Of a stretch of DNA of 33,311 nucleotides, positions 1 through 8,309 are shown piece after piece (the stretch's first letter is position 1; every line of letters begins with the position of its first letter). The position numbers and the translations under genes were made by a program. Source of the DNA: Verrucomicrobiota bacterium (lineage in GTDB: Bacteria; Verrucomicrobiota; Verrucomicrobiia; Verrucomicrobiales; Verrucomicrobiaceae); NCBI GenBank assembly GCA_021413535.1, contig JAIOQF010000180.1, positions 1 to 33,311 on the forward strand, in the 5' to 3' direction. The notes beneath the pieces were generated by a model that was not told the DNA's origin, did no database searches, and worked only from the letters and a program-made list of their open reading frames with translations.

Positions 1-2049
1 TGTCACTGGGGCGGACCAGACGGGTTTGGCGATACGCCGGAACAGGAAAAAGCCCGAATCGACATGATGGCTGGTCTTTGCCGGGACTATCACTGGGCGC
101 TCTACAAATTCGATGCGGTCTGCGGCGAATTACGACCGGAAAAAGAGGCGGCCTTCATCCGCATGATGAAGGAGTCCAGGGTTCACAGCCCGGATCTTAT
201 CGCTTTGAATCATCGCCTGCCGCTCAGTGCGGAAGGGCTTTCCCTCATGACCACCAACTTGTGGGATGGAGAGGAAACCTATGTGGATGTTCATTTGGGC
301 AACCAGACCACTGCTCCGCACCATCGGGCCGGCGTCATGGCACGCAGCAACACGCCCAAGTTCGACCGGCTCCTGGAAGACCACGGTGTTTGTCTTTCAT
401 CATGCCTCGATAATTTTGATGACGACATGATCCTGCAGGCCTTCGGACGGAATCTCATTCTGGCTCCGGAAGTGTATGGCAATCCCTGGCTCCTGCGGGA
501 TGACGAGTTTCCGAAATTCGCCCGCATCTTTAATCTGGCGCGGCGCTATCGGGATATCCTGGTAAATGCCCTCGCAATGCCCGAAGCGAATTACGGCCCG
601 AATGCCGTGGCGCGCGGGAACGAAAAAACGCGGCTGCTAACCTTGCGTAACCAGTCTTGGGAACCGGTGACTTACACGATTTCCGCCGGTGAGGAGATTG
701 GACTGGCACCGGCCAAGAAAGTAGAGCTGCGGCAACTTCATCCCACAGAAAAAATTATTGGGACTTTTCCCTTCGGCGAGAAACGCCAGGTGACGGTGCC
801 GCCGTTTCGAGCCTGTCTGCTGCTGGCCACCACCACCGACTGTTCCGAAATCGGGATCGTGGGTTGTGATTACGAGGTGGTTCGTGACAAGGCTGACAAA
901 CCTGCGCTGGTGCGCCTGCTGGGGATGCCGGGGACGAGTGCCACGGTTTCAGTTTTGTCGGGCAGTCGAAAATTTTCTTCAGCTTCATTGTCTGGCCAGC
1001 AAAATGAAGAACTCGCCAAGGGCCAGCCGGCCACCGTCACCTTCGATGGCACGACGCTCACGCAACCCTGGCATCGCCAGCTCGCCGTTCTCTCGCCAGC
1101 AGAATTCCCAAAAGATGCCGAGGCGCTTTATGAAGCCACTTGTTACGCGGCGGACAACAATGCGCTCGAAGTTCGCTCATTGGAGCGTTCAGGGGAAACG
1201 AAGATTCCGGTCGTCAAAGCGGCTCGTGATGCATTCTTCAATCAACACGTGTTTGTCGGGCGCGGGTTGTGGGATCGGAATATGTTCGATGGTGATCCAG
1301 CGACCTGCTTCTTCGTTTCCAATCGTTCGCGCGCTTCGTTTCGCATCACGGAAGACGCACCATTCCGGATTGATTTTGGCGAATTGATCCAGCCGGATAC
1401 AATTGAACTGATCATCCCCGATCAATATTCATTGTTCAATTTGGTCGAGGGCGAAGGTGGATCGGTGGCGGAGGTCTCGGCTGATTTGAAAAATTGGAAG
1501 CGCATTCCCTTCATACATGGTGAAAAAAACAGGATCGCCGTGCCCCAGGGCATGGCCGTTCGGTATCTGAGAATCCCAAAATTCTCCTCTCGCATTTCTG
1601 AAGTGAATGCTTATGCCAAAAACCAGGCGCTGCCCCGCGCTCAATGGCGTGCTTCCAATCTATTCGGCTCCTTCGCAGGAATGAAATTTACCAAGGCCTG
1701 GACCGGAACCGTCCGTGTTGATGAGACGGCGAAAGGCTCATACCTGTGTGTGGCCTTGAATGGCCTCCATGGACAAGAAAATGCCTATGCTGCTTTGCGC
1801 GGCGCTGATGGGCGCTGCATCGGCGCTCCTGACCGCGCCACTTCCTATCCCTGCAATCCATGGGAAGGCTCCGTTTGCAAACGTGACAGCAACTACACTT
1901 ATTATTTTCCAATCACCCCGGAGATGGTGGGCAAGGATTTTGAGGTGGTGGTGCTCGGCGGTGTAAAAACAAACGATAAACTACGAGTGGAAGTGTGGCA
2001 GACTGCCCACGCCGCACCGTTTAGCGAAAAGCTGCTGCAATTGGAATGA
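1..2049 (+). CDS. Glycosidase-like protein with C-terminal discoidin-like region (5' partial)
   Basis: The reading frame is open from the first base (the first codon reads Cys, followed by HWGGPDGFGD), so the gene starts upstream of the window. The visible part is 682 residues. The first ~175 residues look like the second half of a (beta/alpha)8 glycosidase barrel of the alpha-galactosidase (clan GH-D) kind: WGGPDGFG, YKFDAVCGELRPEK, SPDLIALNHR and a segment ending NPWLLRDDE. A beta-sandwich-like stretch follows. Near residues 400-540 a segment (DGDPATCFF, FRIDFGELIQPDTIELII) resembles an F5/8-type C carbohydrate-binding domain. The likely role is cleavage of a plant or algal polysaccharide outside the cytoplasm. 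The signal peptide, if any, is outside the window. Family assignment is by eye and could be another TIM-barrel hydrolase. A decayed copy of the last 25 codons lies at 3847-3924. Confidence 0.6.
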   Translation, partial: CHWGGPDGFGDTPEQEKARIDMMAGLCRDYHWALYKFDAVCGELRPEKEAAFIRMMKESRVHSPDLIALNHRLPLSAEGLSLMTTNLWDGEETYVDVHLGNQTTAPHHRAGVMARSNTPKFDRLLEDHGVCLSSCLDNFDDDMILQAFGRNLILAPEVYGNPWLLRDDEFPKFARIFNLARRYRDILVNALAMPEANYGPNAVARGNEKTRLLTLRNQSWEPVTYTISAGEEIGLAPAKKVELRQLHPTEKIIGTFPFGEKRQVTVPPFRACLLLATTTDCSEIGIVGCDYEVVRDKADKPALVRLLGMPGTSATVSVLSGSRKFSSASLSGQQNEELAKGQPATVTFDGTTLTQPWHRQLAVLSPAEFPKDAEALYEATCYAADNNALEVRSLERSGETKIPVVKAARDAFFNQHVFVGRGLWDRNMFDGDPATCFFVSNRSRASFRITEDAPFRIDFGELIQPDTIELIIPDQYSLFNLVEGEGGSVAEVSADLKNWKRIPFIHGEKNRIAVPQGMAVRYLRIPKFSSRISEVNAYAKNQALPRAQWRASNLFGSFAGMKFTKAWTGTVRVDETAKGSYLCVALNGLHGQENAYAALRGADGRCIGAPDRATSYPCNPWEGSVCKRDSNYTYYFPITPEMVGKDFEVVVLGGVKTNDKLRVEVWQTAHAAPFSEKLLQLE

Positions 2050-2077
2050 TGAAATCGGGAAACAAGAGAATATGAAT

Positions 2078-2152
2078 TTCTAACGGCTCGGATCAGGCGA
2101 CAGCGAGCGGGAAGCGTCGATGACACGACACATGCCATACGAGCCGTTGCCT
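2078..2152 (-). repeat. attC-like inverted repeat
   Basis: Two perfect 9-bp arms, AACGGCTCG (2082-2090) and CGAGCCGTT (2140-2148), are separated by 49 bases. Read on the minus strand, the element starts AGGCAAC and ends GTTAGAA, close to the integron attC core pattern RYYYAAC ... GTTRRRY. It lies 37 bases downstream of the stop of the minus-strand gene at 2189-2860, which is where a cassette attC would sit. The outer core bases do not all fit and no integrase or second attC was found, so it may be an ordinary hairpin or terminator. Confidence 0.35.
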
Positions 2153-2188
2153 GCATCCGTTTTGTTCGGTCTAGTCTGGCGATGATGT

Positions 2189-2860
2189 TCATAGTCTCTT
2201 GATCTCCAGTGTTACATCACCCGTGTTCGGGACCATGATGCTGTCAAAGTGCATCTGAAAAGGCGTCACTGACCTTACTGCAACCCGTTCGTCCGGTCGA
2301 ACAATATGGCCGTATGTGCGGCCACTTGGCTCGATCATCACGGAAGCTTTGCTCTCCGCAGAAAATGCAAGAACCAGGTCAATCCGATGTGGATGATGTG
2401 CTGAAAACGCAATGGAACCGTCTGAACTCGTGAGACCAGATCCTGTAGCAACACTGTTGTAGTTCCCAAGGCCCTCACCGAACTGAGAGCCATCCCATGA
2501 AACCTTCACGCCGGGGATCGGATGGCCTGCTGAATCCACTACCACTACTCTCATCTCGAAGAGTCCAGTGCGATAGAGAGCAACTCTCAGAGAAACCGCG
2601 ATGCCAAGCGCGAGAACAATCGCGATCACGAGCCTCGGCGGACTCTCAGTGAGTTCTTTGGGACGGAAAATGATGCAGCAAGCAAAGACCCCTGCGGCAA
2701 TCAATGCGAATTGAAGTCCAACAGCAACTGCAACGCCCTCAAGTGGTGCTCCTGGCCCACCACCTCGCTCAACGGAAGCGGCACTGAAGAAGATGCCGAC
2801 GGCAGCGAACAGCGATATGCCAGCCACAAAAACCCAGATGGCTAGCTTCACGAGTTTCAT
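2189..2860 (-). CDS. Membrane protein of unknown function with C-terminal beta domain
   Basis: A 223-residue protein. Three hydrophobic segments (about residues 5-30, 47-65 and 80-97) are followed by a ~120-residue soluble tail that begins MRVVVVDSAGHPIPGVKVSWDG. That opening is typical of Ig-like or carboxypeptidase-regulatory-like beta-sandwich domains, so the tail is probably outside the inner membrane. No family is recognised. The gene is visibly poorer in GC than its neighbours: a hand count gives 30 G/C in the 60 bases from 2341, against 38 in the 60 bases from 3361. It stands alone on the minus strand and is followed by the attC-like repeat, which is compatible with a mobile gene cassette. 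No Shine-Dalgarno sequence precedes the ATG at 2860. Upstream 2861-3000 holds nothing recognised. Confidence 0.7.
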   Translation of the reverse strand: MKLVKLAIWVFVAGISLFAAVGIFFSAASVERGGGPGAPLEGVAVAVGLQFALIAAGVFACCIIFRPKELTESPPRLVIAIVLALGIAVSLRVALYRTGLFEMRVVVVDSAGHPIPGVKVSWDGSQFGEGLGNYNSVATGSGLTSSDGSIAFSAHHPHRIDLVLAFSAESKASVMIEPSGRTYGHIVRPDERVAVRSVTPFQMHFDSIMVPNTGDVTLEIKRL

Positions 2861-3000
2861 GGCGATGGACTAGGTTTTTTGGCCGAACAGAGGGTTTATT
2901 GACGATTTTGCAGGATAGCCTGCGCAGGGCAATGTTATTCTGCGTTATTGCAAGAATATCATCTTGTATCTGACGGTTGGGTCAACTTGAGGGAGCGGTT

Positions 3001-3150
3001 TCATAGTGGCCCGGTGCCCCCGCGGGCGACGAGCATCAACCCAACGGCGATGGACGGCAGGATGAACCAGAGGAATATCTTCAAGCCAGCATCGACTGCC
3101 AGCAGGAAACTGCACTCGCGCGAGGACAGTTCAATGACCGAGGAGATCAT
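3001..3150 (-). CDS. Possible 49-residue membrane peptide
   Basis: A short minus-strand frame opens with ATG at 3150, inside the last codons of the chalcone-isomerase-like gene, and ends with TGA at 3003-3001. The product is 49 residues with one strongly hydrophobic stretch, IFLWFILPSIAVGLMLVA (residues 25-42), and a short GGTGPL tail. The 20-base overlap with the upstream gene would allow translational coupling, and third codon positions are G/C rich as in the neighbours. I recognise no family. It could also be a chance open frame. Confidence 0.35.
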   Translation of the reverse strand: MISSVIELSSRECSFLLAVDAGLKIFLWFILPSIAVGLMLVARGGTGPL

Positions 3151-3679
3151 CACGAAGCTTGGAGCTCATGGGCTCGTCCCCCAGCCAGATTCGAAAATAA
3201 GCGGCCGCGAAATCGTAACCTGGAACAGTGGCCAGAACATCCCCGTTTAAGCGCAGGGTTGTGCCACGGCCCGGCACATAGGTGAGGGTGTAAGAGTCCC
3301 CCGGCTTCACATTGACGTAGGCACGGTTGAACTCCGCCAGCCGGGGTGCGAGTCTTTCGAACGTGTCGCCGAAGACGTTGCGGCGCAGGAGTGTGTCGCC
3401 GCCCTTGATGATATCAGCGGCGGTGAAGGCGCGGTAATAGACAAGCTCCAGGCGCATCGGAACATCATCCAGCGCCTTCGCATTCAGCTGCCCGGCACCG
3501 ATGTGCAGGGTGATGTCATAAATCTTCACAACGGACTTCCAGCGGAAAGTGGCCTGCCCCATGCGGACGAAATCCGCGCCATCCTCCTTGAGCACGGGTG
3601 GAGACGGAGCAACGTTGGCCGCGGGGAGTGAAACGGCGGAGATCAGGACGACGAGGCTGGCAAGAATGGGATGGATCAT
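3131..3679 (-). CDS. Secreted chalcone-isomerase-like protein
   Basis: A 182-residue protein with an N-terminal signal peptide (MIHPILASLVVLISAVSLPAA). The body fits the bacterial chalcone-isomerase-like family (Chalcone_3 type): YDITLHIG, MRLELVYYRAFTAADIIKG, then a late segment with GDSYTLTYVPGRGTTLRLNG and a C-terminal FRIWLGDEPMSSKLRDDLLG. Members of this family are exported, and the bacterial ones have no established enzymatic function; a fatty-acid or small-ligand binding role is often suspected. The length and the C-terminal WLG-P-S-LRDDLLG ending are those of a complete member. The start at 3679 gives a proper signal peptide. No Shine-Dalgarno is visible. A possible 49-residue membrane peptide overlaps its 3' end. 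Confidence 0.8.
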   Translation of the reverse strand: MIHPILASLVVLISAVSLPAANVAPSPPVLKEDGADFVRMGQATFRWKSVVKIYDITLHIGAGQLNAKALDDVPMRLELVYYRAFTAADIIKGGDTLLRRNVFGDTFERLAPRLAEFNRAYVNVKPGDSYTLTYVPGRGTTLRLNGDVLATVPGYDFAAAYFRIWLGDEPMSSKLRDDLLGH

Positions 3680-3846
3680 GTTAAAGGAAAAGCTGAGGGT
3701 GAAATTAACAGGGTGGCGCTGTGGCTGCGTGAGCCTACATTTAGTTATGCGCTCAGGACGGGTGAGTGGATTCGCGATAGGTGAGTTTCAGGGCTGACCT
3801 TGATGATTCCGCGAAAAAAGAGAGCTGGTTTCCAGCGCTTTATACA

Positions 3847-3924
3847 AATGCTCTACTACGAGAAGCAGTGCGACAGAGCGATCACGCTGCTCTTTGCAGT
3901 GAAAAGCTGCTGCAATTGAAATGA
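3847..3924 (+). pseudogene. Decayed copy of the C-terminal tail of the glycosidase-like gene
   Basis: Translated in the frame ending at the TGA of 3922-3924, this stretch resembles the last 25 residues of the first gene: both end in SEKLLQL plus one residue and share N, LR, V, Q and HAA at aligned positions (15 of 25 identical). By hand count 57 of 78 bases match, including a 24-base block (3901-3924) that differs from 2026-2049 at one base. A stop codon (TAG, 3778-3780) and loss of similarity upstream show that nothing more of the copy remains. The remainder of the 3680-3953 gap holds nothing I recognise. Confidence 0.6.
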
Positions 3925-3953
3925 CGATACTGGTAAACTTGCTCGTCCAATCT

Positions 3954-5450
3954 TTACGCCAAGATTTCCTGCACCACACGGCTTCCCGGTTTGGTGATGT
4001 TCGACAGTCGATGGTTGGCACCGGAGACGGGATAGGTCAGGCGTTGATGATCGAAGCCGAGCAGACGCAACAGCGTGGCATGGAAATCATGCGGCGATAC
4101 TTTGTTATCCACGGCTTCGTAGCCAAGGTCGTCGGTTTGGCCAAAACTGAAGCCGGGCTTCACGCCGCCGCCCGCCATCCAGACAGTGAAGGCACCGGGA
4201 TTGTGGTCGCGCCCGATGAGTTTCATGGTTTTACCGCCGCGATTTTCCTGCATCGGGGTGCGACCAAATTCACCACCCCAAACGACGAGCGTATCATCAA
4301 GCAAGCCGCGCTGTTTCAGATCGGTGATGAGCGCGGCGAGCGGTTGGTCGACGCTTTGACATTTATCCTTGAAGCCGCCGTTGAGCGCTTCGTGTGCGGC
4401 GGCTCCGTGGCTGTCCCAGCCCCAGTCGAAAAGCTGGATGAAGCGCACCCCGCGTTCGGCGAGCCGACGGGCGAGCAGGCAGTTGTTGGCAAAGGAGTCC
4501 TTGCCGGGCTCGGTGCCGTAGAGCCGGTGAATGTGCTCGGGCTCTTGTTTGATGTCGAACGCATCCGTGGCGCTGGTCTGCATGCGGAATGCCATCTCGT
4601 ATTGAGCGATGCGAGTGAGAGTTTCCGGATCGCCCACTTCGGCGGCGGTGCGTTGATTGAGTTCCGCCAGCGCATCCAAGGTGAGACGACGCTGGCTGCG
4701 GCTGATGCCTTCCGGATTGGAGATGAAAAGCACCGGTTCGCCCTGCGAACGACACTGCACGCCTTGATAGACGCTGGGCAGGAAGCCGCTGCCCCACACG
4801 CTCTTGCCGGCATCGGGATTTTTTCCGCCGCTGGTCAGCACGATGAAGCCGGGCAGATTTTGATTCTCCGAGCCGAGTCCATAAGTGGCCCAGGCACCGG
4901 CGCTGGGGAATCCGGGATTCTGCGTGCCGGTGTGCATCACGAGCTGCGCGGGGCCGTGATTAAACTGATCGGTGTGCATCGACTTGATGAAGCACAAATC
5001 ATCAGCGACACCCGCGAGCTTCGGCAGACGATCTGAGAACCACTGCCCGCTCTGCCCGTGTTGTCGGAAGGGATACTGCGGCCCCAGCATTTTTGGCACG
5101 CCCTGGATAAAGGCGAACTGCTTGCCTGCAAGCAGTGACGCGGGGCAGTCTTTGCCATCGAGTTTCTGCAACATGGGCTTGTAATCAAAAAGCTCTAGCT
5201 GACTTGGAGCGCCCGCCATGTGCAGGTAGATCACGCGTTGAGCGCGCGCGGTGAAATGTCCCTTGTCCGGCAGCAGTGGATGCGTGGAATCTTTCAGCAA
5301 GGGGCCGCTGGCGCCCCAGGCTCGGCCCATGGTGGAGGCGAGCCAGAGCGCGCCGAGGCCGCTGCTGCAATCGCGCAGAAAATGACGACGCGTGGAATGA
5401 ATTAAGGCGTGCTGTTGAATATCAAACTGCGTATTCATGGGAAGCGTCAT
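3954..5450 (-). CDS. DUF1501 family protein, Tat-exported
   Basis: A member of the DUF1501 family (PF07394, alkaline-phosphatase/sulfatase-like fold), abundant in Planctomycetota and Verrucomicrobiota and of unproven biochemical role. From the ATG at 5450 it is 498 residues. The N-terminus carries a twin-arginine signal, STRRHFLRD, with Arg21-Arg22, followed by a hydrophobic stretch to about residue 47. Family landmarks are VIYLHMAGAPSQLELFDYKP, SMHTDQFNHGPAQLVMHTG, FIQLFDWGWDSHG, WGGEFGRTPM and GRDHNPGAFTVWMAGGGVKPG, which together cover the usual metal-site-like Asp/His positions. It lies directly downstream of the DUF1553 gene with one base between stop and ATG (a TTG farther upstream would overlap), so the two are almost certainly co-translated. 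A later ATG at 5438 is an alternative start. Confidence 0.9.
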   Translation of the reverse strand: MTLPMNTQFDIQQHALIHSTRRHFLRDCSSGLGALWLASTMGRAWGASGPLLKDSTHPLLPDKGHFTARAQRVIYLHMAGAPSQLELFDYKPMLQKLDGKDCPASLLAGKQFAFIQGVPKMLGPQYPFRQHGQSGQWFSDRLPKLAGVADDLCFIKSMHTDQFNHGPAQLVMHTGTQNPGFPSAGAWATYGLGSENQNLPGFIVLTSGGKNPDAGKSVWGSGFLPSVYQGVQCRSQGEPVLFISNPEGISRSQRRLTLDALAELNQRTAAEVGDPETLTRIAQYEMAFRMQTSATDAFDIKQEPEHIHRLYGTEPGKDSFANNCLLARRLAERGVRFIQLFDWGWDSHGAAAHEALNGGFKDKCQSVDQPLAALITDLKQRGLLDDTLVVWGGEFGRTPMQENRGGKTMKLIGRDHNPGAFTVWMAGGGVKPGFSFGQTDDLGYEAVDNKVSPHDFHATLLRLLGFDHQRLTYPVSGANHRLSNITKPGSRVVQEILA

Positions 5451-5451
5451 G

Positions 5452-8280
5452 TTAGCGGACAAAACAGGCGTCCATATTGAGCAGGGTGTTGGCGACGAGT
5501 GTCATCGCCTTTGTGGCATCGGTGCCCGGCTCACTTAGAGCGCGCTGATGCAGCTTGAGCAAGGTATCGATCATTTTCTCGGGTGGTGTTGAAAGTATAA
5601 TCAACTGACAGCCGTACGCGATGTGTTCCCGCGTGGTGCTGCCGTGCGCGAGCATTCGTTTAGCCAGTGCCTGCGCCATCTCGATGTAAGCCGGATCATT
5701 CAGTGCGGCCAGTGCTTGCAACGGAGTGTTGGTAGCGATGCGTCGCGCCGTGCAGGTATCGCGGGCTGGTGCGTCAAACGTGAGCAGCCCAGGATAGCCG
5801 CTGGTGCGCTTGCTATAGGTGTAGAGAGCGCGCCGATAGCGATCCGGCCCGGTGGAGGTGGCCCAATTGGCACCGCTATAAACACTCTTCCAAATCCCTT
5901 CCGGCTGCGGTGGATAGACCGGCTTACCATACAGTTTCGGCGCCAGCAATCCGGAGATTACCAGCGCATGATCGCGCACCATCTCCGCCGTGAGACGCAC
6001 TCGCGGACCTCGGGCCAGAAAAATATTTTGCGGATCACTTTGCATCTGCGCGGGTAAAGCCGTGGAACTCTGCGCGTAGGTTGCGGAGAGCGCGATCTCA
6101 CGCAGGAAGGCTTTCACTGACCAGTGATATGTGCCGCGCAAACGCAGCGCGAGATGATCCAGCAACTCGGGATGCGTGGGTCTTTCTCCTGAAGTTCCAA
6201 AGTCCTCCAGCGTCGGCACGATGCCGCGACCAAACATTTCCGCCCACAGGCGATTCGCCAGCACGCGGGCGGTGAGCGTGTTTTGCTCGCTCACCAGCCA
6301 TTGCGCCATGTCGAGCCTGGTGAGCCCAGTGCGTTTCTGCGGTGGACGCGAGACTTCCGGGATGCCCGGCTGCACCAGTTCATCGAGCGCAAGCCGGTTG
6401 CCGCGCACAAAGACCCGCGTGGCCCGTTGCGCCGCTGCACTGCGCTCGCTCATCACCGGCACTTTCACGCCGGTGATTTTGCCGAGTGAAGTCCGCAGCA
6501 TTTCGAGCTTTTGCGCGCGCGCGATTCTGTTTTGATCCTGAGCCAATGTTGTCCAGCGCGAATCATTGCTCGTTGACCATACGAAATGCCGCAGCGGCGC
6601 GGCTTGGGTGCCGCTGTTAAAGGAAGCTTTTTGCGCCATCACCAGTTTTAAGATTGCGCCTGATTCAGTTTTCAATGGCGCATCAAGAACCACCACGCAC
6701 CAGCGCGGTCCAGCCAGCACCGGATAACCGCCAAAGCCGCCGGCATCGTCCGTGAGCGTGGCTTGCGAATCATACGGCCCAGCCACAAAATCCGCGAAGA
6801 CTTCGCGCAGCTTTACGGGAACAGCCTTGCCATCCTTGCCCGTAATTTCAAGTTTCAACTGCGAAAGCACGGAACCGCGCTCCGGCCATTTCTTGGGATC
6901 ATCCGAGTCGGGAAAAATCTGCAATCGCAGCGCCGTCACGCCTTGGACAGCGGCCATCGTCAGCGTATAGCTTACGCCGATCTGCAGCGTGCCGCTCGCA
7001 TCCACGCGTCCATCCTTTCCGATGGCAAGCACGCCGCCCGTGGTTTCGGTCTTGTCGGGAATCCATGTCTTCCACGAATCTTGCGTTTGTTTTGCAATCG
7101 CAAGGCCATCGTCATTCAGCGACTCGCGCAAGGTGGTTTGCTCACGGCTCAACTTCGCCACTTCATTACGCTCTGCCGTATCTTGTGGAAACGCGACCCG
7201 CGGAAAATCATTATCCAAATCGGTGTCTTCGGTGTTGTTGAAGAACGCCATGAACCGGTAGAAATCATCGTGCGGAAAAGGATCGTAAGGATGCGAATGG
7301 CATTGCACGCAGCCAAAGGTCGTGGCCTGCCAGGTCGTCCAGGTTGTTCCCACGCGATCGATCACCGCCGCCACGCGATACTCTTCGTCATCGGTGCCGC
7401 CCTCCGTGTTGTTTTGCGTGTTACGATGGAATGCCGTTGCCAGCAGATCATCGCCTGATGGCTGCGGCAGTAGATCACCGGCGAGTTGTTTGATCGTGAA
7501 CTGATCAAAGGGCATGTCGGCATTGAACGCGCGAATGACCCAGTCGCGCCACGGCCAGATGTCGCGTTCCGGATCTTTCTCGAATCCAAAGGTATCCGAG
7601 TAGCGCGCCAGATCCAGCCATACGGTAGCCCAGCGCTCGCCGAAATGTTCTGACTGCAACAGTCGATCCACCACGCGCTCCTTCGCCTTCCCCGCATCCA
7701 TGCCGCCATCCGCAATGAATGCTCCATACTCCTCCAGCGTCGGCGGCAGTCCTGTGAGATCCAGCGACACCCGCCGCAACCACGCTGCGGCATCCGCAGC
7801 TTTCGCCGGTTGCAGACCATGGGCATCAATGGCTGCCAGCACCCATTCATCCAGTCGCGATTTCGCCCAGTCGTTATTTTTCAAGACCGGCGGACTCGCC
7901 TCCACCGGCGGCACAAAGGACCAGTGCTCGCTCCACTTCGCGCCTTGTTCAATCCACGCCGTCAGCAGTGCGATTTCCGACTCCGACAAATGCGTTCCAT
8001 GATCCGGCTTCGGCATCACTTCTTCGGGGTCGGTTGAAGTCACGCGCTTGATCAGCTCCGACTCCGCCGGCTTTCCGGGCACGACGGGTTTCTCGCCCGA
8101 CTTGGCTGGGGCCATCGCCTTGTCCCGATAGATCAACGAAACACCGCCCGCCGCTTTCACGCCGCCATGACAGGCCGTGCAATGCTTGCTGAACAAGGGC
8201 CGGATGTCGCGGTTGAACGACACCTCTGCCGCCGAGACGGAGAACTGGCTTAAAATGAGCAGCGCTGGAATAAGCTTCAT
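5452..8280 (-). CDS. PSCyt1-DUF1549-DUF1553 cytochrome-like protein
   Basis: A 942-residue exported protein. A signal peptide (residues 1-18) is followed by a planctomycete-type cytochrome c domain (PSCyt1) with the haem motif CTACH at 34-38 and a candidate axial Met89 in MPKPDHG. DUF1549 (PSCyt2) spans roughly 135-345 and contains a second haem-type motif, CVQCH, at 324-328, followed by HPYDPF. A ~180-residue segment rich in beta structure separates it from DUF1553 (PSD1), which occupies about 640-930 (RLWAEMFGRGIVPTLEDFG, ARGPRVRLTAEMVRDHAL, NTPLQALAALNDP). Partnership with a downstream DUF1501 protein is the standard arrangement in PVC bacteria, where such pairs often accompany sulfatases and glycosidases. 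The function is unproven; redox chemistry on or near polysaccharide substrates is inferred from the haem motifs. Confidence 0.92.
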   Translation of the reverse strand: MKLIPALLILSQFSVSAAEVSFNRDIRPLFSKHCTACHGGVKAAGGVSLIYRDKAMAPAKSGEKPVVPGKPAESELIKRVTSTDPEEVMPKPDHGTHLSESEIALLTAWIEQGAKWSEHWSFVPPVEASPPVLKNNDWAKSRLDEWVLAAIDAHGLQPAKAADAAAWLRRVSLDLTGLPPTLEEYGAFIADGGMDAGKAKERVVDRLLQSEHFGERWATVWLDLARYSDTFGFEKDPERDIWPWRDWVIRAFNADMPFDQFTIKQLAGDLLPQPSGDDLLATAFHRNTQNNTEGGTDDEEYRVAAVIDRVGTTWTTWQATTFGCVQCHSHPYDPFPHDDFYRFMAFFNNTEDTDLDNDFPRVAFPQDTAERNEVAKLSREQTTLRESLNDDGLAIAKQTQDSWKTWIPDKTETTGGVLAIGKDGRVDASGTLQIGVSYTLTMAAVQGVTALRLQIFPDSDDPKKWPERGSVLSQLKLEITGKDGKAVPVKLREVFADFVAGPYDSQATLTDDAGGFGGYPVLAGPRWCVVVLDAPLKTESGAILKLVMAQKASFNSGTQAAPLRHFVWSTSNDSRWTTLAQDQNRIARAQKLEMLRTSLGKITGVKVPVMSERSAAAQRATRVFVRGNRLALDELVQPGIPEVSRPPQKRTGLTRLDMAQWLVSEQNTLTARVLANRLWAEMFGRGIVPTLEDFGTSGERPTHPELLDHLALRLRGTYHWSVKAFLREIALSATYAQSSTALPAQMQSDPQNIFLARGPRVRLTAEMVRDHALVISGLLAPKLYGKPVYPPQPEGIWKSVYSGANWATSTGPDRYRRALYTYSKRTSGYPGLLTFDAPARDTCTARRIATNTPLQALAALNDPAYIEMAQALAKRMLAHGSTTREHIAYGCQLIILSTPPEKMIDTLLKLHQRALSEPGTDATKAMTLVANTLLNMDACFVR

Positions 8281-8309
8281 GGAAGTGGCAGGGAGTAATA
8301 CGTCAGCAG

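Noticed and set aside
2948..3250. Plus-strand open frame of 100 codons
   Set aside because: No family features; it overlaps antisense the secreted protein and the more convincing minus-strand small frame.
3921..5036. Long plus-strand open frame (371 codons) opposite the DUF1501 gene
   Set aside because: It is antisense to well-conserved DUF1501 motifs; a shadow frame typical of GC-rich coding DNA.
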